Source of the DNA: Hydrogenobacter sp.
Lineage (GTDB): Bacteria > Aquificota > Aquificia > Aquificales > Aquificaceae
DNA length: 58,799 nt
NCBI GenBank assembly: GCA_041287335.1
Contig: JBEULM010000032.1
Location: 1 to 58,799, forward strand
Direction: 5' to 3'
Below are positions 43,932 through 52,538 of the stretch, in pieces. Under the pieces are notes generated by a model that worked only from the letters and a program-made list of their open reading frames with translations, was not told where the DNA came from and searched no databases. The position numbers were made by a program, and so were the translations under genes. How positions within the stretch are numbered: the first letter of the stretch is position 1; the number at the start of each line of letters is the position of its first letter.

Positions 43932-44380
43932 ACTTTAACCTCCACAGATTTTTTGCTGAAAAGAAAAGCCAAAAAGCTTAACATAATGGCTAAACCCGTC
44001 CCCAAAGCCAGCGAAATGTAGTAGGTAAAAGTGCGGTTCGTAGTCCTACTTTCTTCAGGAGACTTAAGATAGTTAACCAAAGCGTTCACCTCATCGTCGG
44101 TGAGTCCAAGATCTGGCATAGGGGTGCCATACTCCTTTAATAAGGAAAGAGCAACGTTATCCTTTGCATTAATAAGACTTGTAGGTGACTTAATGAACCT
44201 CTTCAACCACTCTAAATCCCTCCGCTCTGACACGCCCTTCAAGTCCGGTCCTACCAGCTTTCCCTTGCCAATGGTATGACATGCTGAACACTTCTGCTCA
44301 AAAATCTTTCTACCTATATCATCCGTACCGTAGGATGACACTATACAGAGGATGAGGAGTAAAAACAGAATTTTATTCAT
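43928..44380 (-). CDS. Membrane-anchored monoheme cytochrome c heading the nar operon
   Basis: 150 residues: signal peptide (about 1-18), heme site CSACH (Cys31, Cys34, His35) with a likely axial Met in GTPMPDLG, and a C-terminal membrane helix (about 118-142). The second of two close ATGs is preferred because AGGAGGT lies six bases before it and directly abuts the first. It may carry electrons between the quinol side and periplasmic acceptors, such as the CuA subunit encoded later in the operon, comparable in position to NarC of Thermus, though that protein is diheme. Confidence 0.9.
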   Translation of the reverse strand: MNKILFLLLILCIVSSYGTDDIGRKIFEQKCSACHTIGKGKLVGPDLKGVSERRDLEWLKRFIKSPTSLINAKDNVALSLLKEYGTPMPDLGLTDDEVNALVNYLKSPEESRTTNRTFTYYISLALGTGLAIMLSFLAFLFSKKSVEVKV

Positions 44381-44402
44381 ATTCATACCTCCTAATTCAG
44401 GA

Positions 44403-44431
44403 AATTTAAAATATTATGACCTTTTTGTCAA
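44403..44431 (-). promoter_or_regulatory. Predicted promoter of the nar-CuA operon
   Basis: Minus strand TTGACA (44426-44431), 17-bp spacer, TAAATT (44403-44408), 22 bp before the cytochrome c ATG; the leader carries AGGAGGT. Three TGAT words lie just upstream (about 44440-44470) but do not form the ATGAT-N4-ATCAT palindrome seen elsewhere in the window. Confidence 0.6.
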
Positions 44432-44533
44432 ATATATTAGGTAATCAGAATATCAATATATTTTTATCAAACTAACTTGACTTGGGAGGATTTGCGTTTA
44501 TCTTTTGAAGGAAAACTTTCCGGAGGTATAAAG

Positions 44534-45643
44534 ATGGAAATAGCCGGGATTTTAGAGCGTATCTCGGATAAGAATTTGAGATATATAGGAGAAAAGGTCC
44601 TAAAAGGTGTGAGGCTCTCTCCGGAGGACGCACTCTATATGTTCAGCTCACATGAACTTACTTTTATAGGAGCGCTAGCTGAATACGTAAATAGAAAGAA
44701 GAACGGCATGTTCGCTTACTTTATCATAAACAGGCAGATAAACCCTACAAATGTGTGTGTGTATCAGTGTAACTTCTGCGCTTTTGGGGTTACTAAATCC
44801 GATCAGAGAGCTTATGAGATGAGTCTTGAAGATATACTCAAAAAGGTAGGGGAAATATATGCGCAGGGTGGTAAGGAGGTTCACATGGTTGGAGGTATTC
44901 CACCCCATTGGAAGGTGGAAGATTACGTAAGACTCGTAAGAGAGATAAAGAAAGCCTTTCCTCAAATTACAGTAAAGGCATGGACAGCTATAGAAATACA
45001 TCATATGTCCAAAATATCGGGAAGGTCTTACGAGGACATACTTAAAGAGCTAAAAGATGCAGGTCTTGAGGTTATACCCGGAGGTGGTGCTGAGATCTTC
45101 TCCGAGCGAGTAAGGAAAATAATAGCGCCCTATAAAGCCAATGCGAAAGAATACCTTGAGGTACACAGAACCGCTCATAAACTTGGTATACCTACCAACG
45201 CTACTATGCTCTACGGACATATAGAAACTTACGAAGATAGGGTGGATCATATGCTAAAGCTCCGAGAACTTCAAGACGAAACTGGAGGTTTCCAGGTTTT
45301 CATACCCTTAGCCTATTGGCCAGAAGGCACAAAGTTGGGTGGAAACAGAACATCCTCCGTTGATGATCTAAAAACCTTAGCAATATCAAGATTATTTCTT
45401 GATAACTTTGAACACATAAAAGCCTATTGGGTGACACTCGGTGAAAAAGTAGCTCAGATAGCTCTCAATTTTGGTGCTGATGATCTTGACGGTACGATAC
45501 AGGAGGAAAAGATAGTACATTCTGCAGGTACAAAGTCAGCTTATGGACATTCAAAGGACAGACTTATAAAGCTTATAAGGAACGCTGGAAAGATACCTGT
45601 AGAGAGAGATACCTTTTACAGACCTGTATGTATATATTCATAA
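44534..45643 (+). CDS. mqnE: Aminofutalosine synthase (radical SAM, menaquinone)
   Basis: 369 residues from the ATG at 44534, which follows CGGAGG; a GTG/ACT-region upstream start lacks a site. Radical SAM motif Cys75-x3-Cys79-x2-Cys82 (CVYQCNFC), then [21 protein letters not shown], and the C-terminal [20 protein letters not shown], which fits MqnE rather than MqnC. It adds SAM-derived radical chemistry to the enolpyruvyl benzoate precursor to make aminofutalosine. Menaquinone is the likely electron carrier for Nar and Soe-like enzymes here. Ends 6 bp inside the convergent carB1. Confidence 0.88.
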   Translation: MEIAGILERISDKNLRYIGEKVLKGVRLSPEDALYMFSSHELTFIGALAEYVNRKKNGMFAYFIINRQINPTNVCVYQCNFCAFGVTKSDQRAYEMSLEDILKKVGEIYAQGGKEVHMVGGIPPHWKVEDYVRLVREIKKAFPQITVKAWTAIEIHHMSKISGRSYEDILKELKDAGLEVIPGGGAEIFSERVRKIIAPYKANAKEYLEVHRTAHKLGIPTNATMLYGHIETYEDRVDHMLKLRELQDETGGFQVFIPLAYWPEGTKLGGNRTSSVDDLKTLAISRLFLDNFEHIKAYWVTLGEKVAQIALNFGADDLDGTIQEEKIVHSAGTKSAYGHSKDRLIKLIRNAGKIPVERDTFYRPVCIYS

Positions 45644-47317
45644 TTGATCCTCGTCAAGTATACATTCCCCATCAATAGTGTAGTAAGGTCTCTCGTAGGT
45701 GGAGTAGTAATAGGGCGTATAAGCAACAAATTCGCCTGCGCATGTATCTACACCTTTAAAGGCAGGCACTATATAACTCTTTCCCCTTAGTTCTCTCACA
45801 TCATCCTCTTTTAGGTTCTTTAGCTTGGCTATCTCAAGATCGGAGTATCCAAGTTCTTTGGCACGCCTGAGAGTCTCATTATCAAGCTCACTTTCTATGA
45901 GCACTCTTTCAAAATCCACGATCTGTTTTACGTTATGTAGAAACCATCTGTCTATCTTGGTGTATTCGTAAACATCCTCCACCGAATAGCCTCTTCTGAA
46001 AGCCTCAGCTATGTACCAAACTCTGTCCGGATTTGGAACTCTCAAGTTTCTTACGAGCGTATCATCCGGAACACGATCAAGGTAAGGGTAAGTAAGACCA
46101 TATGTATCTATCTCAAGACTTCTGATAGCTTTCATAAAAGCTTCTTTAAAGGTTCTACCTATTGCCATAACTTCTCCTACGGATTTCATCATTGTTGTAA
46201 GAGTCCTATCCGTTTGGGGAAATTTGGCAAAGTCAAATCTAGGCATTTTAACCACTACGTAATCTATTGAAGGTTCAAAGGATGCAGGAGTATACTTTGT
46301 TATATCGTTTTTAAGCTCGTCAAGGGTGTAACCTATTGCAAGTTTTGCAGCCACTTTCGCTATAGGAAAACCAGTAGCCTTAGAGGCAAGAGCCGAAGAC
46401 CTTGACACTCTGGGATTCATTTCTATTACATAAAAGTCTCCATTTTCAGGACTCACCGCAAACTGTATGTTTGATCCTCCCGTATCCACACCTACTTCTC
46501 TCATAATCTCTATACAGGCATCGCGTAACACCTGATACTCCTTATCGGTGAGAGTTTGAGCGGGTGCTACAGTAATTGAATCTCCTGTGTGAACACCCAT
46601 AGGATCAAAGTTCTCTATTGAGCAGACTATAATGACGTTGTCCTTTGAGTCCCTTATTACTTCAAACTCGTATTCCTTCCAACCTATCAGGGATCTATCT
46701 ATGAGAACCTGATGAATGGGGGAAGTCTTGAGAGCTGTTTCAAGCTTTTCTCTGAACTCTTCAATGTTGTATGCTATAGAGCCTCCGGTACCACCTAAGG
46801 TAAAAGCTGGTCTTAGTATAGCGGGAAAGCCTATCTCCTTTATGGCACTTAGCCCATCTTCAGTAGAAGATATCACAGCGCTTTCTGGCACTTTCAGTCC
46901 TATTTTTCTCATAGACTCCCTGAATAATTCCCTATCCTCGCCTTTTTTGATAGCCTGATAGTTCGCACCTATTAGTTCCACACCGTGCTTTTCTAAAATG
47001 CCTTCTTCGTAAAGCTTTACAGCCAAATTGAGAGCTGTTTGTCCCCCTAAGGTAGGAAGAAGGGCGTCGGGTCTTTCTATTTTTATTATTTCTTCAAGTA
47101 CATCCGCACTCAAAGGTTCTATGTAGGTTCTATCGGCTACGCTTGGATCCGTCATTATGGTAGCTGGATTTGAATTAACAAGCACTATACTGTAACCTTC
47201 TTCCTTCAGAGCCTTACAAGCCTGAGTACCAGAGTAATCAAATTCTGCAGCTTGACCTATCACTATGGGACCAGACCCTATTATAAGTATCTTTTTTATG
47301 TCATTTCTCTTCGGCAT
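45638..47317 (-). CDS. carB1: Carbamoyl-phosphate synthase large subunit, N-terminal half
   Basis: 559 residues, about half of a normal 1070-residue CarB. It has the first ATP-grasp unit ([89 protein letters not shown]) and the oligomerisation domain, and stops after [22 protein letters not shown], where the joint to the second half lies in fused proteins. Split large subunits are known in Aquifex; the second half must be elsewhere. Makes carboxyphosphate and carbamate for pyrimidine and arginine synthesis. Confidence 0.93.
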   Translation of the reverse strand: MPKRNDIKKILIIGSGPIVIGQAAEFDYSGTQACKALKEEGYSIVLVNSNPATIMTDPSVADRTYIEPLSADVLEEIIKIERPDALLPTLGGQTALNLAVKLYEEGILEKHGVELIGANYQAIKKGEDRELFRESMRKIGLKVPESAVISSTEDGLSAIKEIGFPAILRPAFTLGGTGGSIAYNIEEFREKLETALKTSPIHQVLIDRSLIGWKEYEFEVIRDSKDNVIIVCSIENFDPMGVHTGDSITVAPAQTLTDKEYQVLRDACIEIMREVGVDTGGSNIQFAVSPENGDFYVIEMNPRVSRSSALASKATGFPIAKVAAKLAIGYTLDELKNDITKYTPASFEPSIDYVVVKMPRFDFAKFPQTDRTLTTMMKSVGEVMAIGRTFKEAFMKAIRSLEIDTYGLTYPYLDRVPDDTLVRNLRVPNPDRVWYIAEAFRRGYSVEDVYEYTKIDRWFLHNVKQIVDFERVLIESELDNETLRRAKELGYSDLEIAKLKNLKEDDVRELRGKSYIVPAFKGVDTCAGEFVAYTPYYYSTYERPYYTIDGECILDEDQL

Positions 47318-47326
47318 TTTATAAAA

Positions 47327-47530
47327 TTATAAACCTTTCTCCTCTCTGCTCTCCAGCACCTTTTTTGCTTCAGATAGAAATTCGTTGAGGTCTAAACTGT
47401 ATTCTTTAGCGACTTCTTGAAGGGTTCTGTGTCCCCCACAACAATAGTCTATGTAATATCTGTCAAAGAGAGACTGTAGCTCAGGATAGGTTCTTAAAAG
47501 CTCGTTTAAAGTGATATTTTTGTCCAGCAT
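47327..47530 (-). CDS. DUF542 / ScdA-N-domain protein
   Basis: 67 residues that correspond to the N-terminal domain of RIC/ScdA/YtfE proteins, with the signature DYCCGGHRTL (Cys30, Cys31, His34). In full-length RIC the following hemerythrin-like diiron domain repairs Fe-S clusters damaged by nitric oxide; here that domain is missing and the small domain stands alone, as also seen in other bacteria. Third gene of the small operon from 48218. It starts behind AAGGAGGT. Confidence 0.87.
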   Translation of the reverse strand: MLDKNITLNELLRTYPELQSLFDRYYIDYCCGGHRTLQEVAKEYSLDLNEFLSEAKKVLESREEKGL

Positions 47531-47543
47531 GCCATACCTCCTT

Positions 47544-47843
47544 TTAAGGTGCAGGGGCTATGGTAGCTATAACCACCATATCCATATCGGCTTTCATGCC
47601 GTGAGTTTCCAAAGGCTCACAAGCGACCAGATCACCTTCCTCCACCTGTATCCATTCTTCGCCTTTGAGAAATTTGCCACTACCCTTTGCACAGTAAAGG
47701 AGAACCCTTGAGGGGCTTGTGTGAGGAGGTATTTCACTTTCTGATGGCATATAAAAGATTACTATCCTTACTTCTTTGGAATCGTATGCGAGTCTGTGTC
47801 TGAACTGCGCTTGATCTGAAACCTTCAAAAGATTCGTCTTCAT
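47544..47843 (-). CDS. Small cupin-domain protein
   Basis: 99 residues, single-domain cupin: motif 1 about PPHTSPSRVLLYCAKGSGKF (His but few other usual ligands), then EEGDLVACEPLETHGMKA, with the His of motif 2. Two to three possible metal ligands remain, so metal binding is likely but not certain. It sits between the membrane protein and the DUF542 protein with gaps of 3 and 13 bp. Cupins of this kind occur beside nitrogen-oxide-responsive genes in other denitrifiers; a sensory or protective role is inference. Confidence 0.75.
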   Translation of the reverse strand: MKTNLLKVSDQAQFRHRLAYDSKEVRIVIFYMPSESEIPPHTSPSRVLLYCAKGSGKFLKGEEWIQVEEGDLVACEPLETHGMKADMDMVVIATIAPAP

Positions 47844-47846
47844 CTT

Positions 47847-48218
47847 TTACCTCCAATTCATGCTTTTTAAGATGTTAAAGAGATACATGACAACGGATAA
47901 AAAGAGCAGTAAAGACCCAAGGTTTTTGAAAAATAAGCTATTTGTTAAAAAGCCGTAAACCTGAGTTAAAAGCCCTACATTTAGAAGGGTAGTGTGTAGG
48001 TATCCGAGCTTAAAGCTGTATATTTTACCTCTGCTCAGCATGGGGACTACGTGGTAAGTAACGCCTATTATCATTTGAGTAACAAATCCTATCAGCTGGA
48101 TGTGTGCATGAACAATAGAGGGAAGCGTTTGTCTAATACTGAGTATCAGCCCTAAGGAACTTCCTAAGAGAAGGTAAAGAAAGCTCAAAAGTAAGTTCAT
48201 TCGTGTAAGCGGATTCAT
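47847..48218 (-). CDS. Small heme-copper-oxidase-like membrane protein
   Basis: 123 residues, four predicted helices (about 8-27, 34-61, 72-91, 96-116). Helix 2 carries IVHAHIQLIGFVTQMIIGVTYHVVPML with His37, His39 and His56, which resembles the histidine-bearing helix of cbb3 subunit I / NorB proteins and of NnrS-related proteins. A complete oxidase is impossible at this size; heme binding or a signalling or chaperone role is conceivable. First gene of a three-gene operon with a cupin and a DUF542 protein. A near-leaderless promoter and an FNR-like box lie directly upstream. Confidence 0.7.
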   Translation of the reverse strand: MNPLTRMNLLLSFLYLLLGSSLGLILSIRQTLPSIVHAHIQLIGFVTQMIIGVTYHVVPMLSRGKIYSFKLGYLHTTLLNVGLLTQVYGFLTNSLFFKNLGSLLLFLSVVMYLFNILKSMNWR

Positions 48219-48226
48219 GCTTATGT

Positions 48227-48255
48227 ATTGTAAGTGTTTTTTTTTAATATGTAAA
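48227..48255 (-). promoter_or_regulatory. Predicted promoter of the DUF542 operon
   Basis: Minus strand -35 TTTACA (48250-48255), 17-bp spacer rich in A, -10 TACAAT (48227-48232), ending 8 bp before the ATG at 48218. A start about seven bases after the -10 box gives an almost leaderless mRNA. Confidence 0.65.
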
Positions 48256-48268
48256 TGATTACTATCAT
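48255..48268. promoter_or_regulatory. FNR/CRP-family-like operator (ATGAT-N4-ATCAT)
   Basis: ATGATTACTATCAT contains perfect ATGAT/ATCAT half-sites with a 4-bp spacer, one mismatch per half from the FNR consensus TTGAT-N4-ATCAA. Its centre (48261.5) lies about 41.5 bp upstream of the transcription start predicted from the -10 box, the classical class II activator position. It directly abuts the proS stop codon. Confidence 0.65.
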
Positions 48269-48270
48269 AA

Positions 48271-49980
48271 TTACGCTTTGTCCCTCTCCACCAGATCCCT
48301 GACCGTTTTTATAGCCTCCTCTATGGGAATATCTATCCTCTCTCCAGTATGACGCTTTTGAAGCTCCACCTTACCATCCTTTATCTTTTTACCTATAACT
48401 ATTCTGTAAGGAAAACCGCAAAGATCAGCATCGGCGAATTTAAAACCTGCGCTTTGTTCCCTATCGTCGTATATAACATCCAGATTATATTCCTGAGCTA
48501 AGTAATAAAGCTTTTCAGCAATTTGTTTCTGCTCTTGGTCAGCCGTGTTAAGACATATAATATCAAGCTCAAAGGGAGCTACCATCGTAGGCCACTTTAT
48601 ACCAAACTGGTCACTGTACTGTTCCACTATGGCTGACATACATCTTGATATACCTATGCCGTAACACCCCATAAATATGGGCTTGTCTTCCCCTTGCTGG
48701 TCTTTATAGTAAGCTTTCATCGGCTGAGAGTATCTTGTACCAAGCAAGAATATGTGTCCAAGCTCAAGCCCTTTACTCACTTTCAGCGGAGCATGACACT
48801 TAGGACACGGATCGCCTTCTATAACCTGTGCCACGTCAAAAAACTCTCCATAAGAGAAATCCCTTCCCGGGTTTGCGTTTACGCAGTGATAGTCAGGTTC
48901 GTTAAAGGCTACCGTCATATTTTTTATACCAAAAAGGGAATTATCCCATATTACCCTAACACCTTCCGGTAAATTGAGAGGACCTATAAAACCTCTCTCC
49001 GTTTTGAGATGCTGGTAAGTTTCCTCATCGTTGGCAAGTCTAAAGTTCTCAGTTCCCAAAATAGCTTCAAGCTTACTTTCATCTACCTCCCTATCACCTC
49101 TTATGAGGACTAAGACGGGCTTGCCTTCAACTGTATAAAGTACCGCTTTGAGTATCTTCTTAGGAGGTACACCTAAAAACTGTGAAAGCTCTTCTATGGT
49201 TCTTATACCGGGTGTATGAACACGCTTTAAAGGTCTTTCCTCTTCTATCTCCTCCTCACCCTTAGGGAGTTTTACTATCTCCGCGTTTGCTGAGTATCCA
49301 CAGCTTTCGCAGTAAGCAACTCTCGCTTCACCGTATTCAGTGAGTATTACAAACTCGTGAGAACTGATCCCTCCTATGCTACCAACGCTCGCTTCTACCA
49401 TAAGCGTATTGAGTTTGAGCTTTTTAAATATCCTTTCGTATGCGAACTTCATAGTTTCGTAAGAGAGCATAGCTGAAAATTCATCCGTATCAAAAGAGTA
49501 TGCATCCTTCATTATAAACTCCCTTCCCCTTATGAGTCCGAATCTGGGTCTCTTTTCGTCTCTGAACTTTACCTGTATCTGGTAAAGTATGAAAGGTAAT
49601 TGTCTGTAAGAATTCACAAAGGTTCTTACGAGATCCGTGACTTCCTCTTCATGAGTAGGACCAAGACAGTAATCCCTTCCATGCCTGTCCCTAAGTGTAA
49701 ATAGCTCCCTACCGTAAAGATCCCATCTTCCCGTCTCTTTCCATAATTCCGAAGGATTAAGCACCGTTAGTAGTATCTCTTGCGCACCGCTTCTGTCCAT
49801 CTCCTTTCTTACTATGTTTTCTATCTTTTTTATCACTTTGTATCCTGGTGGTGTGATGGCGTATATACCTGATGCCACCTGCTTTATAAAACCCCCCTTA
49901 ATTAGATACCTGTGGGATGGCGCTTCAGCATCCGCGGGATCTTCCTTTGATGTATGCCAAAAGTATTTGCTCCAACGCAT
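48271..49980 (-). CDS. proS: Prolyl-tRNA synthetase (bacterial type)
   Basis: 569 residues. Class II motifs: motif 1 around EILLTVLNPSELWKETGRW, motif 2 with RDEKRPRFGLIRGREFIMKDAYSFD, the editing INS domain in the middle (TIEELSQFLGVPPKKILKAVLYTVEGKPVLVLIRGDREVDE), and motif 3 in GCYGIGISRCMSAIVEQ. The INS domain indicates that it can hydrolyse mischarged Ala-tRNA. A TATAAT box on the minus strand (49992-49997) ends 11 bp before the ATG and no Shine-Dalgarno is seen. Confidence 0.97.
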   Translation of the reverse strand: MRWSKYFWHTSKEDPADAEAPSHRYLIKGGFIKQVASGIYAITPPGYKVIKKIENIVRKEMDRSGAQEILLTVLNPSELWKETGRWDLYGRELFTLRDRHGRDYCLGPTHEEEVTDLVRTFVNSYRQLPFILYQIQVKFRDEKRPRFGLIRGREFIMKDAYSFDTDEFSAMLSYETMKFAYERIFKKLKLNTLMVEASVGSIGGISSHEFVILTEYGEARVAYCESCGYSANAEIVKLPKGEEEIEEERPLKRVHTPGIRTIEELSQFLGVPPKKILKAVLYTVEGKPVLVLIRGDREVDESKLEAILGTENFRLANDEETYQHLKTERGFIGPLNLPEGVRVIWDNSLFGIKNMTVAFNEPDYHCVNANPGRDFSYGEFFDVAQVIEGDPCPKCHAPLKVSKGLELGHIFLLGTRYSQPMKAYYKDQQGEDKPIFMGCYGIGISRCMSAIVEQYSDQFGIKWPTMVAPFELDIICLNTADQEQKQIAEKLYYLAQEYNLDVIYDDREQSAGFKFADADLCGFPYRIVIGKKIKDGKVELQKRHTGERIDIPIEEAIKTVRDLVERDKA

Positions 49981-50066
49981 GAATGCCTCTTATTATATCA
50001 TAAACTTTTTTTGTTTGGTTATATATTATAATGATATAAGCATGTCCTTATTTAGGAGGAGAAGCC

Positions 50067-50264
50067 ATGACTATGGATAGGGCTTTGAGACTCACATCAG
50101 GTGTATTTCTTTTGATCGTTTTTCTTTTTGGCATAAGAGGTTCGGATGTTCATTGGTTTTGGAAGTTATTTCTACTGTTTATGTCTCTAAATCAGATACA
50201 GTCAGCTTTTACAAACTGGTGTCCTATAATGAGCCTATACAGGAGGTTAGGGATTAGGGACTGA
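50067..50264 (+). CDS. DUF2892 small membrane protein
   Basis: 65 residues with two membrane segments (about 10-24 and 30-45) and the DUF2892 ending FTNWCPIMSLYRRLG, in which the CP motif is conserved. This domain is often fused to rhodanese (YgaP) or found alone next to sulfur or redox genes; its role is uncertain. AGGAGG lies before the ATG at 50067, and a TATAAT word lies near 50028. Divergent from proS and followed by rnhC. Confidence 0.8.
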   Translation: MTMDRALRLTSGVFLLIVFLFGIRGSDVHWFWKLFLLFMSLNQIQSAFTNWCPIMSLYRRLGIRD

Positions 50265-50289
50265 TCAAGTGATAAAATATTAAACTGTT

Positions 50290-51066
50290 TTGAATATAAG
50301 CTTGAGACTTCCAGAAGAGTATTACGAAGAGATATTTGAAATCTTAAGGAGTTTGGGTTTTTATCAGAGGGAGGTAAAAAACGCTTTATGGTCTGTATGT
50401 AAGGAAGGTACGTGCGCAACGCTTTATCCTTCAGGTTCTCTGCTTTTGCAAGGTGAAAAGTCTCAACATATCAGAGATCTTGTACTTTCCTTCATAAAAA
50501 TACCGAAAAATGTGCAGATAGGTTGTGATGAATCGGGTAAGGGAGACGTATTTGGTCCACTCGTGGTGTGCTGTGCTGTTATATCCCCATCTTCATACAA
50601 AGAAGTGCTTTTAGCGACTCCGAAGGATTGTAAACTTTTGAAGGATGATGAGCTTTTAAAGAGGGTACAGAAACTGTCTTTGCTTGTAGAAGCGAGATGT
50701 GTCATTTACGAACCGGAGCTTTTGAATGCTCTTTACGAAGAGGTTAAGAACTACAGCAGGATAATGGATAGAGCTTACGGTACGCTTATAGAAGAACTGC
50801 GTAAAAACTATGACGCTAAAATACATATAGATGCTTATTCATCACATAATCCCTTTGGAAGGGATGTAGTATTTGAGCGCAAGGGTGAGAGGGAAGTTGC
50901 AACTTCAGTAGCGAGCATGTTTGCGAGGGCTAAGTTCCTCCTCTGGTTAGAGGAACATAACCTTCCAAAAGGTTCGGGTAGTAAGGCTATGTATATGGCA
51001 AAGGAACTACTCAAAAAGGATCCTCAAAAGGCTAAAAAGCTCGTAAAGATCTTTTTTTTAGATTGA
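50290..51066 (+). CDS. rnhC: Ribonuclease HIII
   Basis: 258 residues. N-terminal TBP-like substrate-binding domain (about 1-70) and a catalytic domain starting with GCDESGKGDVFGPLV, where Asp80 and Glu81 are metal ligands, with further acidic residues in CKLLKDDELL and HIDAYSS. It cleaves RNA in RNA/DNA hybrids. The start is a TTG with no ribosome site; a TAAAAT word at 50273-50278 suggests a near-leaderless message. Its last 35 bp overlap the convergent znuB-like gene. Confidence 0.92.
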   Translation: MNISLRLPEEYYEEIFEILRSLGFYQREVKNALWSVCKEGTCATLYPSGSLLLQGEKSQHIRDLVLSFIKIPKNVQIGCDESGKGDVFGPLVVCCAVISPSSYKEVLLATPKDCKLLKDDELLKRVQKLSLLVEARCVIYEPELLNALYEEVKNYSRIMDRAYGTLIEELRKNYDAKIHIDAYSSHNPFGRDVVFERKGEREVATSVASMFARAKFLLWLEEHNLPKGSGSKAMYMAKELLKKDPQKAKKLVKIFFLD

Positions 51067-51859
51067 GAAACACCTTCCAGATGGTAAATATTAAAAATAT
51101 AAACACCATAGATAGTACCACAGAACCACTTGGTGGTATATCTAATCGCAGTGAAAGTAAAATTCCAAAAACTGTGGCAATAAAAGATACGCTCACAGAT
51201 ACCATCATGGTGGAAAAAAAAGAAGTGCAGATGAGTAGCGCAGACATAGGAGGTATCGCTATGAAAGATGAGGCAAGGATCAGTCCAACAGCCTTTATTG
51301 CAAAAACTATGTTTATGGATGCTACACTTACAAGCATATAGTTTAATACACGTACCTTTACACCTCTTAAGGTGGCTATTTCTTCGTTAAAACTTATTAG
51401 TAAGAGCTTTCTGTAATTGATAAAAATAAACAAAAAAGTGAATATTGATGTGGCTACCGCGCTAAAAAGTTCGGTATCCGAGACGGTGAGTATGCTCCCA
51501 AAGAGATAAGAGTATACGTTAGTTCCGAGATTTTGGGTGATGCCCAAGATGACAACAGCCAAGGCTACTCCTACAGAAAAAAATAAGGATATCACTGTAT
51601 CCGCGGGGAGTCCCTTGCTTTCTATGAGGTACTGGAGGATAATTCCGGAAAGCAGTGTATAAAACACTGTAAAAAGTGTCGGGTCAGCATTAAAGAGTAT
51701 AGCTAAGGCTATACCACCAAAGGCTGCGTGAGAAAGCCCAGCTCCTATGAGGGATAACCTCTTCATAAGCAGAAAAACACCGATAAGTGCTGTAGAAGCG
51801 CTAATTAATAAACCGCTTAAGAGTCCCTTCCATATAAAGGTGTAATCTAAAAGAGTCAT
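51032..51859 (-). CDS. znuB: Metal ABC transporter permease (ZnuB/MntB family)
   Basis: 275 residues, eight or nine helices of the ABC-3 family. Recognisable segments are MKRLSLIGAGLSHAAFGGIALAI and VLNYMLVSVASINIVFAIKAVGLILASSFIAIPPMSALL. Forms the membrane channel for Zn, Mn or Fe(II); family members differ in metal and this cannot be settled by eye. One base separates it from the ATPase gene. Convergent overlap of 35 bp with rnhC. Confidence 0.88.
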   Translation of the reverse strand: MTLLDYTFIWKGLLSGLLISASTALIGVFLLMKRLSLIGAGLSHAAFGGIALAILFNADPTLFTVFYTLLSGIILQYLIESKGLPADTVISLFFSVGVALAVVILGITQNLGTNVYSYLFGSILTVSDTELFSAVATSIFTFLFIFINYRKLLLISFNEEIATLRGVKVRVLNYMLVSVASINIVFAIKAVGLILASSFIAIPPMSALLICTSFFSTMMVSVSVSFIATVFGILLSLRLDIPPSGSVVLSMVFIFLIFTIWKVFLNLKKRSLRAF

Positions 51860-51860
51860 G

Positions 51861-52538
51861 TCAGTGGAGTCTGTAAAGTTCTTTTAGCATACTCTCAAGA
51901 TCCTGAGCCTTTACAAGTCTACATTCGTGCATACCCAAGCATAGGATCCTGCTTGAGTTCCTTACGATAAATCCTACGTCGTGAGAAACCACTATAACCG
52001 TTCTCCTTTGGCTTATTTCCCTGAGTATGCTTTCTATATGCTCTTGAGCATGTATATCAAGACCAGTGAGTGGCTCATCAAGTATCAAAAGATCGGGATT
52101 TGTTGTAAGGGCAAGAGCGAGAAGTACCTTTTGCTGTTGCCCACCAGATAGATGAGTGAAAGGCTTTCTCAGTATGTCCTCAAGGTGAAGGTAAGCTATG
52201 ATCCATCCTACCTTTTCCTTAGGAGCTATAGCTCTGAAAAGCTCACCTACTGTTCCGGTAAAAGCTCTCTCCACATAAAATCTCTGAGGCACATACCCTA
52301 TCTTCTCCCAATTTTTGAAACTTTTTATGTCTCTTCCGAAGATCTCCACGCTACCCTCAAGAGGTTTTAAAAAACCAAGCATGATCCTAAGAAGGGTGGT
52401 TTTACCAGAGCCGTTTGGACCGAGTATACCGAAAAACTCCCCTTCAAATACGGAAAAGTTTAAGTTTTCAATTAAAGGCTCTTCCTTTCTATAGCGAAAG
52501 GTGAGGTTTCGCACAGTTAATACTTCCCTCATCTGCAT
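51861..52538 (-). CDS. znuC: Metal ABC transporter ATP-binding protein (ZnuC/MntA family)
   Basis: 225 residues. Walker A GPNGSGKTT, Q-loop VPQRF, signature LSGGQQQKVLLALAL, Walker B LLILDEPLTGLD, and switch His in VVSHD. Energises uptake through the adjacent permease. Two ATGs (52538 and 52532) both overlap the end of the binding-protein gene; the second forms ATGA with its stop codon. Confidence 0.92.
   Translation of the reverse strand: MQMREVLTVRNLTFRYRKEEPLIENLNFSVFEGEFFGILGPNGSGKTTLLRIMLGFLKPLEGSVEIFGRDIKSFKNWEKIGYVPQRFYVERAFTGTVGELFRAIAPKEKVGWIIAYLHLEDILRKPFTHLSGGQQQKVLLALALTTNPDLLILDEPLTGLDIHAQEHIESILREISQRRTVIVVSHDVGFIVRNSSRILCLGMHECRLVKAQDLESMLKELYRLH

Noticed and set aside
44432-44480. 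FNR box upstream of the nar operon
   Set aside because: Three TGAT words are present in direct orientation but none forms an inverted pair with a 4-bp spacer.
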